NCBI GenBank assembly: GCA_963746955.1
Contig: CAVVDR010000009.1
Coordinates: 1 to 64,000, forward strand
Direction: 5' to 3'
DNA length: 64,000 nt
Source: DASQBT01 sp963746955
GTDB taxonomy: Bacteria > Pseudomonadota > Gammaproteobacteria > Burkholderiales > Thiobacillaceae
The position numbers and the translations under genes are program-made. The notes beneath the pieces were generated by a model. The model saw only the letters and a list, made by a program, of their open reading frames with translations, was not told the origin of the DNA and searched no databases. Shown here one piece after another: positions 14,668 to 22,773 of this stretch (positions are counted from its first letter, which is position 1; the number at the start of each line of letters is the position of its first letter).

Positions 14668-15485
14668 ATGGATTATGGGGATCACCCATGCTTGCGTTAG
14701 CCGCGGCAATGTTGGTTACGGCAGCGGCAGTGGCCGAACCAGGAATCCAGGCGGGAAATGGCGGGACCCATACAAGCACGGATGCCTGCGCACCTTCACC
14801 TTATGGTGCGATTGCCAGCCCCGACCCCCAAGTGGCCACCGCCATGGAACTGGCCAAAGCCGCCCTTGACAGGGTGGTCGCCATCTACCAAGTGGATCCG
14901 ACCAGGGTCAAGAATCTGGTAAAGGGCAGCGCAGGATTCGCCGTGCTGGAGAATCTGGTGAAGGTGGGCTTTATCGACGCCCGGATCCACGGACAAGGAT
15001 TTCTCGTCTATCGCCAGAAAAATGGACGCTGGGGACCCCCGCTAATGCTGGAGGTATACGGAACCAGTGTTGGCCCTCAGATTGGCATGCGGGTAACTGA
15101 TGTGCTCATCGTATTCAAAACGAAACAGAGCATACAGGACCTGCTCACAGGACATTTTTTGAATGGTTTGGTGACTCCGGGCGGTTCGTATCTATTCGGA
15201 CGCGCCGATACCGCCAATCTGCCTACTGGCATCGTCACTTACAGCCTGCATCGGGGACTGATGCTGGGCCAGTCGACGGATGAGTATCACGTTCGTCTGC
15301 TGGATCAGGCCAACCTGAGGCTCTACGGCAAGCGACTGAAAAGCGGAGAAATTATCAACATCGAGCAAGTCGGTCTGCGTGTGCCGGCGCCTGTGGAGTC
15401 GTTGGTCCAGTGCGTAAATAGCCAGGTTGGCGAGCCAGCCCATCAGACGGATTGGAAGACGGGCGGTCCGATGCCGAAGCGCTGA
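14664..15485 (+). CDS. SYLF-domain (Ysc84/DUF500) lipid-binding protein, exported
   Basis: A 273-residue protein with a signal peptide (MNGLWGSPMLALAAAMLVTAAAVA) followed by a SYLF domain: DRVVAIYQVDPTRVKNLVKGSAGFAVLENLVKVGFI, then GLVTPGGSYLFGRADTANLPTGIVTYSLHRGLMLG. SYLF domains bind lipids or act in membrane remodelling. ATG 14664 overlaps the TGA of the DUF2126 gene (ATGA), so the two are translationally coupled. That coupling places an envelope lipid-binding protein in the Anbu/DUF2126 system, which I have not seen described. A terminator-like hairpin follows at 15534-15555. Confidence 0.85.
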   Translation: MNGLWGSPMLALAAAMLVTAAAVAEPGIQAGNGGTHTSTDACAPSPYGAIASPDPQVATAMELAKAALDRVVAIYQVDPTRVKNLVKGSAGFAVLENLVKVGFIDARIHGQGFLVYRQKNGRWGPPLMLEVYGTSVGPQIGMRVTDVLIVFKTKQSIQDLLTGHFLNGLVTPGGSYLFGRADTANLPTGIVTYSLHRGLMLGQSTDEYHVRLLDQANLRLYGKRLKSGEIINIEQVGLRVPAPVESLVQCVNSQVGEPAHQTDWKTGGPMPKR

Positions 15486-15533
15486 GGTGAGGTAGGCTGA
15501 AGCAGGCCCAGGAGTCCTCCCAGTAGTCCTCCC

Positions 15534-15557
15534 AGCAGCCCCAAGGGAGGCTGTTGG
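15534..15557 (+). terminator. Rho-independent terminator of the SYLF gene, split by an IS
   Basis: AGCAGCC CC aag GG AGGCTGTT (15534-15555) forms a stem of about nine pairs with one bulge and an AAG loop. The T run is cut by the IS after two Ts; it resumes as TTTTAA immediately after the IS right end at 17154. Without the IS the sequence would be a stem followed by six Ts, a standard intrinsic terminator between two convergent genes. Confidence 0.7.
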
Positions 15558-17153
15558 CCGATTCTGTTGAAATACTCCCGTCTATTTCGAATTAGAGGAT
15601 GGTAAAATTGCACGTGTCGAATGAGTGGAGAGCCTTGATATGATGGGGTTTCAGACCGATAGCCAAGAACGCCTTTTCTACTCCTTCAAGCTCGAAGACC
15701 ACATTCCCCAGAATCACCTTCTCCGTGGCATTGATCGGTATCTTGATCTAAGCAGCCTCCGCGAGCATCTCACCGATCACTACAGTCACACCGGCCGCCC
15801 CTCCATTGATCCGGAGCTGATGATTCGGATGCTGGTCATTGGCTACAGCTTTGGCATCCGTTCCGAGCGACGGTTGTGCGAAGAGGTCCATCTGAATCTG
15901 GCCTATCGCTGGTTCTGCCGCCTGGGACTGGAAGACAAGGTGGCGGATCATTCCACCTTCTCCAAGAACCGACATGGCCGGTTTCGTGACAGCGGTGCGT
16001 TTCGGCACCTGTTCGAGACGGTATTGCGACGCTGTATGGAAGAAGGCCTGGTGCGAGGCGAGGGATTCGCCACGGACGCCAGCGTCATCAAGGCCGATGC
16101 ACAGCGTCAGCGTGCGGTCCCAGGTAAAGAAACGATTGACTGGGGCAATCCCGATGAAGCGACACGCCCTGTCAGGGAGTACCTGGCCGCACTGGAAGAA
16201 GCGAATCCATCCGATGACCCGCCGAAGTCGATTTCGCTGACCGACCCCGCGTCGAGTTGGACGGCCGCGCACGGGCCGGCTTATTTCGCTTACTGCACCA
16301 ATTATCTGATTGATCTGAACGCCGGCATTATTGTTGACGTCGAAGCCTCTGCGGTGAACAAGATGGCGGAAGCCGAGGCAACCCGGATCATGATCGATCG
16401 GGTCGAGGAGCGATTCGACCTCAAGCCCAACCGCCTGGTGGGGGACACCAACTATGGGTCGGCTGCCATGGTGGGCTGGCTGGTTGAAGAGAAACAGATC
16501 GAACCGCATGTGCCTGTGGTCGACAAGTCGGAACGTGATGACGGCACCTTCTCGCGCAGTGACTTTCAGTGGGATGAAACGGCCAATGAATACCGGTGTC
16601 CTGCGGGCCACGTGCTACGCAGCAACTGGCGTCCATTCACGAATCCGCGCACGCATGTTACGAAGGCCGACACCATTATCTATCGCTCAAGCCAGTCAGA
16701 CTGCGAAGCCTGTGCGATGAAAGCCGATTGTTGTCCGACTACCCCAAGGCGCAACGTCCCTCGCAGCATCCATGAGCCTGCACGCGACGTGGCACGCGCA
16801 ATCGCGAAGACCGATGCCTACAGACAGTCTCGCAACGATCGCAAAAAGGTTGAGATGTTGTTTGCCCACCTCAAGCGCATCCTGAAATTCGATAAGCTTC
16901 GACTACGAGGTCCAAGCGGTGTGCAGGATGAGTTTCTGCTGGCCGCAACGGCACAGAATTTGAGGCGAATGGCCAAATGGCTCACCCCGGTAGCACCGGA
17001 AGCAGTGCCAATACTTGCATAAGGGCAGTTCGGAACAATAAGACCAATCAATTCCATCCGAAATCTCTGCCCAAAACGAATCGATGATCAGACATCAACA
17101 ATTAGCCGCGTGGCAGCACAAAAATAAAAGCGAGTTTTTCAACACAATCGGCC
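15556..17153 (+). mobile_element. IS1182-type insertion sequence, copy 1
   Basis: A 1598-base element bounded by inverted repeats: left GGCCGATTCTGTTGAAAT, right end, read in reverse complement, GGCCGATTGTGTTGAAAA. The boundaries are confirmed because identity with copy 2 (21002-22599) stops exactly at both GGCC ends. The copies differ at one visible base (G at 16263, A at 21709). No clear target duplication is seen. It is inserted in the T run of an intrinsic terminator and ends two bases before the stop codon of the PAS-GGDEF gene. Confidence 0.95.
15640..17022 (+). CDS. IS1182-type transposase (copy 1)
   Basis: A 460-residue DDE transposase with an N-terminal DUF772 domain (MMGFQTDSQERLFYSF, RPSIDPELMIRMLVIGYSFGIRSERRLCEEV), the first Asp in EGFATDASVIKADA, the second in LVGDTNYGSAAMVGWL, a Cys cluster (SDCEACAMKADCC) and a C-terminal RKKVEMLFAHLKRIL carrying the catalytic Glu. 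I start it at ATG 15640 because GGAGAG lies seven bases upstream; an in-frame GTG at 15625 would add five residues. It is intact and probably active, judged from the near-identical second copy. Confidence 0.93.
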   Translation: MMGFQTDSQERLFYSFKLEDHIPQNHLLRGIDRYLDLSSLREHLTDHYSHTGRPSIDPELMIRMLVIGYSFGIRSERRLCEEVHLNLAYRWFCRLGLEDKVADHSTFSKNRHGRFRDSGAFRHLFETVLRRCMEEGLVRGEGFATDASVIKADAQRQRAVPGKETIDWGNPDEATRPVREYLAALEEANPSDDPPKSISLTDPASSWTAAHGPAYFAYCTNYLIDLNAGIIVDVEASAVNKMAEAEATRIMIDRVEERFDLKPNRLVGDTNYGSAAMVGWLVEEKQIEPHVPVVDKSERDDGTFSRSDFQWDETANEYRCPAGHVLRSNWRPFTNPRTHVTKADTIIYRSSQSDCEACAMKADCCPTTPRRNVPRSIHEPARDVARAIAKTDAYRQSRNDRKKVEMLFAHLKRILKFDKLRLRGPSGVQDEFLLAATAQNLRRMAKWLTPVAPEAVPILA

Positions 17154-17155
17154 TT

Positions 17156-18085
17156 TTAAGCGCTGTTTGAACTGAAGGGGACTTGAGATCCAGCACGGCA
17201 CTTGGCTTGGCCCTTTGCCCGGTACATTGCCGCATCCGCCTGTTCGAGCAATGTTTCGGGATCGTCACCGTCTTTCGGGTAGATCGAAAACCCGATGCTT
17301 GCGCCAATCTTGATCCTGTGACGATTGATCATGTAAGGTCTCCCAACGGCCGCTTCCAGTTTCCCTGCCAGGGATCGCGCAGACTGGGGGTCGTCCAGAT
17401 TAGCCTCGATAACGGTGAACTCGTCTCCGCCAATACGCCCCACCGTATCAGTCGTTCGCACTGCGGCCCGCAATCTGTTGGCAACTGCCACCAGCAGTAA
17501 GTCTCCGATTCGATGTCCGAACGTATCGTTGACCTGCTTGAAATAGTCCAGATCGACGAACAAGAGGCCCAGGTACTTGTGCTGCTGCCTGGCATGTTCA
17601 ATGGACTGCTGCAAGAGATTCAAGAAGTGGGCGCGATTGGGCAGACCAGTCAAACTGTCGTGATAGGCAAGGAAATGCTCCAGATCCCGTTCTTGTTTAC
17701 CCGAGCTGATAGCGTGTAGGCTCGCGATGAAATGGGTGGTATTGCGTTCCATGTAAGACAGCGGCGTGATGGTTTCGTCCACCGTATAAAGCGTACCGTC
17801 CTTGCGTCGCTCTACCAACTCACCTTGCCACACCTGGCCGGCAAGGATTGCTTCCCATAAGTCCTGGTAGAAAGCGGAGTCCTGTCTGCCGGACTTCAGA
17901 ATCGAAGGCGATTGATCCAGCAGCTCTTCAGGGGAATATCCGGTCGAAAGGCAGAATGCGTCATTGGCCCAGACAATTCGGCCCTTGCGATCAGTAATGA
18001 AGACTGCATTGGCGGCCGAAGTCAATGCATTCGCGAGGAGGCCTTGCTGTGTCACGCTGATCCAATCACAAAACAGTGCATGCAA
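17156..18085 (-). CDS. PAS-GGDEF diguanylate cyclase
   Basis: A 309-residue cytosolic protein that would make cyclic di-GMP. A PAS domain covers residues about 17-130 (NAVFITDRKGRIVWANDAF, SILKSGRQDSAFYQDLW), then a GGDEF domain with HDSLTGLPNR, FVDLDYFKQVNDTFGH and the intact active site RIGGDEF (residues 217-223). An inhibitory-site RTTD lies five residues before it. No sensor or membrane region is present. The only upstream starts are TTG 18085, with AGGA five bases ahead, and GTG 18055; the N terminus abuts an IS630 remnant, so the gene may have lost its original start. Its stop lies two bases from IS copy 1. Confidence 0.88.
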   Translation of the reverse strand: MHALFCDWISVTQQGLLANALTSAANAVFITDRKGRIVWANDAFCLSTGYSPEELLDQSPSILKSGRQDSAFYQDLWEAILAGQVWQGELVERRKDGTLYTVDETITPLSYMERNTTHFIASLHAISSGKQERDLEHFLAYHDSLTGLPNRAHFLNLLQQSIEHARQQHKYLGLLFVDLDYFKQVNDTFGHRIGDLLLVAVANRLRAAVRTTDTVGRIGGDEFTVIEANLDDPQSARSLAGKLEAAVGRPYMINRHRIKIGASIGFSIYPKDGDDPETLLEQADAAMYRAKGQAKCRAGSQVPFSSNSA

Positions 18086-18109
18086 TCATTCCTGAAGCTG
18101 GGTGCATTG

Positions 18110-18255
18110 CGATTCCCCCGCATGAGGGCGCACCCAGGAGAATCCGCCAGCCGAACGATGTGCATTACGCCAATCCCTTTGCGATGCAATCACACGACCT
18201 GCTTGCCCCTCGTATGACTGCTTCACTGTCTGAGATGGTGCATCCTCTTTGTAGA
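18110..18255 (-). mobile_element. Degenerate N-terminal remnant of an IS630-type transposase
   Basis: Read on the minus strand, KEDA (18250) and then, after a two-base loss, HRKGIGVMHIV follow the opening of the intact IS630 transposase at 22830 (MEKEDAR..., HRKGMPVMQIV). The nucleotide string GCATCGCAAAGGGAT is shared apart from one base. Frame breaks make it non-coding. It is older than, and clearly different from, the copy at 22774-23892. Confidence 0.65.
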
Positions 18256-18874
18256 TGCAACCCAGACCCAAAATCCAATCTTCACCGTCATCCTGCCTGA
18301 TCAATAATGACTTCACCACAAACCCGGTTAGCATGATAAGCATTTAACCATATGCTGATCTTATTTTCCAGTGTCCCCCCTCACGGGTACCGTGAACAGC
18401 GATCTCGTACTGACCGCCACCGCGGTGCTGATCAGCCTATTTGGCCTGCGGTGGCTGATCGCGCCCAATGTGATGGGTTACAAATGAACTGTAACGGCGA
18501 GCGTCGCGACATGGCCGTGCTGCGACGATTCAAGGAAAAAAGTTCCCTAGCCCAAAGCGGTCATTGACGGTGGAATCTCCATGAAGCGGTCGAGGGTCCC
18601 GCCACACTGACCCTGGCTTACGTTTTGTTCGAACGCCTTGCCAACCCCTTGATCGGCAGGTAAACGCCAAGCCGGCAATCGATCAGCGGCGCAACCCGAT
18701 GTCAAGGAGTGAGGTCTGCAGAACTGGAGTTGAACAGATTTGAACCGGGACTCACTGGATCCGCATACGCCAGACCAGCCCGAAACGCCGCCTTCCCGAA
18801 ACCGCTGACGGCAGGCTGACGCCGGTATTCATCATCGTGATGGCGCGGCCGGTGCCAACGCTCCGGCAGGCTCC
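18256..18874. other. Gene-poor stretch with possible gene fragments
   Basis: No complete gene. A 31-codon frame at 18392-18487 (GTG start) encodes one hydrophobic segment, TATAVLISLFGLRWLIAP, and could be a small membrane protein or a fragment. Another open stretch ends in LAYVLFERLANPLIGR at about 18663, again without a start. Both look like decayed remains; confidence in either being a gene is low. Confidence 0.4.
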
Positions 18875-19627
18875 TCAACTGCCGCGATCCAGGCGCTTCT
18901 TGTGTTTCGCCACCGTGTCAGAAACCTGGGAGATGATTTCGGAGGCGGCTCGAATGATGTTATTGGGGGTGAATCCGGCGCGCGTCATCTCCCGGAAGAA
19001 GGACTTGGCGAGAATCTTCGCCATGCTGTCGGCGTCGTGGGCAGGGTTGAAGGCCATGCCGGTGGCGCTTTCCATGGCCTGTTCGGCGAGCGCATGCTGT
19101 ACGAAGCGTGACCGGAGCACGTTCCGCAGTTGGATCGCCTGCACTGTGCGGGCCGCGTATCCCCCGACCAGCTCGAACAGCGCCAGGTCCTCATCCGAGA
19201 ACGGACCACCGCTCACCTTGCCAGACGCGTTGACCACCCCGATGATGTGCCCGGAAACCGTGAGCGGCACGACCATGAGACTGGGTGGACCCTCGCCTGT
19301 TCGGCGCGCGTGCGCAGCGAGCTGGGAGCGATGAACGTCCTTCACCAGAAGCGCCTGACCGTGGGCCAGGACCTGACCGGAGATGCCTTCGCCGACACCG
19401 ACTTCCTGGTTCCACGCATCGGACGGAGGGACGTCGCTCGCCGCCGCAAGCCGCAGCTTGGGCTGCGCCGGATCGCCCGCGGACAGGAGCATGACCGACA
19501 CCCGGGCGGCGCCGAGGATGCGCGCGGCGATGGTGGTCACCGACTTCAGGTTTTCCTCCAGTGTCCCCTCGGTCTCGAGAAAGTCCGAGAGGTCATGGAC
19601 GCGGGAGAGCGGAAGTTTGGTGGTCAC
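18875..19627 (-). CDS. GAF-domain sensor protein
   Basis: A 250-residue soluble protein. Residues about 20-175 form a GAF domain: LEENLKSVTTIAARILGAARVSVMLL, GVGEGISGQVLAHGQALLVKDV, SLMVVPLTVSGHIIGVVNASGK and FSDEDLALFELVGGYAARTVQ. The C-terminal 70 residues are helical (ILAKSFFREMTRAGFTPNNIIRAASEIISQV) with no kinase, GGDEF or HTH motif. It would bind a small ligand and pass the signal to a partner by protein contact. It lies inside the segment bracketed by the two IS1182 copies, on the same strand as the diguanylate cyclase but 790 bases away. Confidence 0.85.
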   Translation of the reverse strand: MTTKLPLSRVHDLSDFLETEGTLEENLKSVTTIAARILGAARVSVMLLSAGDPAQPKLRLAAASDVPPSDAWNQEVGVGEGISGQVLAHGQALLVKDVHRSQLAAHARRTGEGPPSLMVVPLTVSGHIIGVVNASGKVSGGPFSDEDLALFELVGGYAARTVQAIQLRNVLRSRFVQHALAEQAMESATGMAFNPAHDADSMAKILAKSFFREMTRAGFTPNNIIRAASEIISQVSDTVAKHKKRLDRGS

Positions 19628-19955
19628 GCGCCAATTATCCTCCGGAATGGCTTGCCACGGATGCGCCTCATCCGGTTAATCCACACTCGGATACCATGAT
19701 CCCGCAAATCGTCCCGTAGCCGTTCCCGGGCCATAGGTCTACCGGTTGCGTCCACCTCGTTGGGGCGTCGTTTACAGCGAGGGGCGGACGCTGACTGAGC
19801 ATCGCCACAAAATAACGCATCTGCAACGGCAGATTCCGCGTTTGCCATCAGGCTCTAGCCGACCTTTCGCTGTCCTTGCTTTCAACAATGGATCGGTCGG
19901 CTAACACCTCGAAAAGGAATTTCACGCTATCGGCTACCGTCATGCCTGCCGACCA
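19628..19955. other. Intergenic region without a recognisable gene
   Basis: The 328 bases between the GAF gene and the thioredoxin-like gene contain only short frames without motifs or ribosome sites. I see no RNA gene or clear promoter. Confidence 0.5.
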
Positions 19956-20504
19956 TCATCGTCTCATGAACGGCCACCCCCAAGCGGGTGCGTATTCTGA
20001 AGGCATCGGCTCTGATATCAGGTTGGAAATGAGCCCAAGCATTTCCGAGCTATCCCAATCCCTGGGCCCGAGCCAGCTGTAGCGTATGCGCCCCAACTTG
20101 TCCACCAGGAAACTGGCCGGCACCATCATCCCCCCCCACGCATGCAAATTGCGACCGCCTTCATCCAGGCCGATCGGAAAACTGGGGCGTGTCTGGTGGA
20201 TGTAACCCTGAAGCCAATTCAACGTGTCAGCCGTATTAACCGCCAACACGATGAAAGGTTTGCGCCCCATGGTCCTGGCCAGGCGATTCATGGACGGCAT
20301 CTCCATCAGACAGGGTGGGCACCAGGAAGCCCAAAAGTTGACCAGGACCACGCGGCCACGCAATTGGGAAAGATCCGCCGCGCCACCGGTTGCAATGGGA
20401 ACCACAAGGGGCGGGGCGGCGCGTACGGAATCGGAATGGTCAACTATGGCCTGGGCCGGCAGAGACAGCGCCCAGAGTAGGGTCACAACAAGCATGCGCA
20501 TCAT
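19956..20504 (-). CDS. Exported TlpA-like thiol-disulfide oxidoreductase
   Basis: A 182-residue protein with a signal peptide (MMRMLVVTLLWALSLPAQA) and a thioredoxin fold. The redox site is WCPPC at residues 61-65 within LVNFWASWCPPCLMEMPSM, and the cis-Pro strand is WGGMMVPASFLVDKLGRI. It would act in the periplasm as a thiol-disulfide reductase, for example in cytochrome c maturation, but no haem genes are adjacent. The gene is isolated between the GAF gene and IS copy 2. The CPPC dipeptide is the form common in TlpA/ResA-type proteins. Confidence 0.88.
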   Translation of the reverse strand: MMRMLVVTLLWALSLPAQAIVDHSDSVRAAPPLVVPIATGGAADLSQLRGRVVLVNFWASWCPPCLMEMPSMNRLARTMGRKPFIVLAVNTADTLNWLQGYIHQTRPSFPIGLDEGGRNLHAWGGMMVPASFLVDKLGRIRYSWLGPRDWDSSEMLGLISNLISEPMPSEYAPAWGWPFMRR

Positions 20505-21001
20505 CGTGGTTGGGTCTCCAGGTGCGTCTTCATGCTGCCTGGGTCAAGCATGCGTGCCTGCGTCGCAGTTCAAGGATTTGCCCAGGGTAATTGGTCGGCT
20601 CGCGGATCAATTTCGTCAATGTCTTGGCGCGTTTCGCAATTGTGCCTGTACCTCCGACATATCGCCCGTCTATTCTAATCGAAGACCAGGGCATGGTCTT
20701 GCAGAGGTGACACAACACCAAGACGGAGGCCTTTGCATGGGTAGTGTTGATGGCAGTGGAAGCCGTTGTTAGCTGATCTCGCTGTATGGTTCCGGATCAG
20801 TTATCAGGCCTACATGGCGCTGGATAATGCAACCGCCAGTGCCTCTTCTAGGTTCCCATATCCCGTTGTCAGGCCAGCGGCGACAGGCTGCTCATGGCCG
20901 CGAGCTGCGGTTCGTCTTGGTTCCCGCAAGACGCCGGTGGGAAACATTCCTTCAGATACCCAACGGCTGCTTACCGGCACCTACCCCCAAAGGCAGCTCA
21001 C
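20505..21001. other. Intergenic region upstream of IS copy 2
   Basis: No gene is supported in 497 bases. Close to the IS edge, GGCTGCTT (about 20967) and AAAGGCAGC (about 20990) can pair as a hairpin, so copy 2, like copy 1, entered beside an inverted repeat. This may reflect target choice. Confidence 0.45.
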
Positions 21002-22599
21002 GGCCGATTCTGTTGAAATACTCCCGTCTATTTCGAATTAGAGGATGGTAAAATTGCACGTGTCGAATGAGTGGAGAGCCTTGATATGATGGGGTTTCAG
21101 ACCGATAGCCAAGAACGCCTTTTCTACTCCTTCAAGCTCGAAGACCACATTCCCCAGAATCACCTTCTCCGTGGCATTGATCGGTATCTTGATCTAAGCA
21201 GCCTCCGCGAGCATCTCACCGATCACTACAGTCACACCGGCCGCCCCTCCATTGATCCGGAGCTGATGATTCGGATGCTGGTCATTGGCTACAGCTTTGG
21301 CATCCGTTCCGAGCGACGGTTGTGCGAAGAGGTCCATCTGAATCTGGCCTATCGCTGGTTCTGCCGCCTGGGACTGGAAGACAAGGTGGCGGATCATTCC
21401 ACCTTCTCCAAGAACCGACATGGCCGGTTTCGTGACAGCGGTGCGTTTCGGCACCTGTTCGAGACGGTATTGCGACGCTGTATGGAAGAAGGCCTGGTGC
21501 GAGGCGAGGGATTCGCCACGGACGCCAGCGTCATCAAGGCCGATGCACAGCGTCAGCGTGCGGTCCCAGGTAAAGAAACGATTGACTGGGGCAATCCCGA
21601 TGAAGCGACACGCCCTGTCAGGGAGTACCTGGCCGCACTGGAAGAAGCGAATCCATCCGATGACCCGCCGAAGTCGATTTCGCTGACCGACCCCGCGTCG
21701 AGTTGGACAGCCGCGCACGGGCCGGCTTATTTCGCTTACTGCACCAATTATCTGATTGATCTGAACGCCGGCATTATTGTTGACGTCGAAGCCTCTGCGG
21801 TGAACAAGATGGCGGAAGCCGAGGCAACCCGGATCATGATCGATCGGGTCGAGGAGCGATTCGACCTCAAGCCCAACCGCCTGGTGGGGGACACCAACTA
21901 TGGGTCGGCTGCCATGGTGGGCTGGCTGGTTGAAGAGAAACAGATCGAACCGCATGTGCCTGTGGTCGACAAGTCGGAACGTGATGACGGCACCTTCTCG
22001 CGCAGTGACTTTCAGTGGGATGAAACGGCCAATGAATACCGGTGTCCTGCGGGCCACGTGCTACGCAGCAACTGGCGTCCATTCACGAATCCGCGCACGC
22101 ATGTTACGAAGGCCGACACCATTATCTATCGCTCAAGCCAGTCAGACTGCGAAGCCTGTGCGATGAAAGCCGATTGTTGTCCGACTACCCCAAGGCGCAA
22201 CGTCCCTCGCAGCATCCATGAGCCTGCACGCGACGTGGCACGCGCAATCGCGAAGACCGATGCCTACAGACAGTCTCGCAACGATCGCAAAAAGGTTGAG
22301 ATGTTGTTTGCCCACCTCAAGCGCATCCTGAAATTCGATAAGCTTCGACTACGAGGTCCAAGCGGTGTGCAGGATGAGTTTCTGCTGGCCGCAACGGCAC
22401 AGAATTTGAGGCGAATGGCCAAATGGCTCACCCCGGTAGCACCGGAAGCAGTGCCAATACTTGCATAAGGGCAGTTCGGAACAATAAGACCAATCAATTC
22501 CATCCGAAATCTCTGCCCAAAACGAATCGATGATCAGACATCAACAATTAGCCGCGTGGCAGCACAAAAATAAAAGCGAGTTTTTCAACACAATCGGCC
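21002..22599 (+). mobile_element. IS1182-type insertion sequence, copy 2
   Basis: The same 1598-base element as at 15556-17153, in the same orientation, with the same GGCCGATT ends. The flanks are unrelated to copy 1, which defines the element precisely. With copy 1 it encloses 3.85 kb carrying three genes. Confidence 0.95.
21086..22468 (+). CDS. IS1182-type transposase (copy 2)
   Basis: The 460-residue product is identical to that of copy 1. The only base difference seen, ACG to ACA at 21709, is a silent change in a Thr codon. Such identity indicates very recent duplication or gene conversion, or an assembly artefact of a repeated element. Confidence 0.93.
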   Translation: MMGFQTDSQERLFYSFKLEDHIPQNHLLRGIDRYLDLSSLREHLTDHYSHTGRPSIDPELMIRMLVIGYSFGIRSERRLCEEVHLNLAYRWFCRLGLEDKVADHSTFSKNRHGRFRDSGAFRHLFETVLRRCMEEGLVRGEGFATDASVIKADAQRQRAVPGKETIDWGNPDEATRPVREYLAALEEANPSDDPPKSISLTDPASSWTAAHGPAYFAYCTNYLIDLNAGIIVDVEASAVNKMAEAEATRIMIDRVEERFDLKPNRLVGDTNYGSAAMVGWLVEEKQIEPHVPVVDKSERDDGTFSRSDFQWDETANEYRCPAGHVLRSNWRPFTNPRTHVTKADTIIYRSSQSDCEACAMKADCCPTTPRRNVPRSIHEPARDVARAIAKTDAYRQSRNDRKKVEMLFAHLKRILKFDKLRLRGPSGVQDEFLLAATAQNLRRMAKWLTPVAPEAVPILA

Positions 22600-22773
22600 A
22601 TCAAGAGTCATTGGCTGGCGGGCAATCTACGGCAGCAGTGAACCAGAAGCTGACCTTGGCCGGGACTTCAGCCTACTTCTGGTGCTCAGCCATAGCGGAC
22701 CCAAAGTCTTTAGAATAGCAAGTCCGCCGAGTGGAGCCGTCGGGCTGTTCTGGCTGTCCGTTCCATTTGTCTA

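Noticed and set aside
15748..16611. A 287-codon open frame antisense to the IS1182 transposase (also at 21194-22057).
   Set aside because: It mirrors the coding strand of a clear transposase, has no family motif, and is a by-product of GC-rich codon use.
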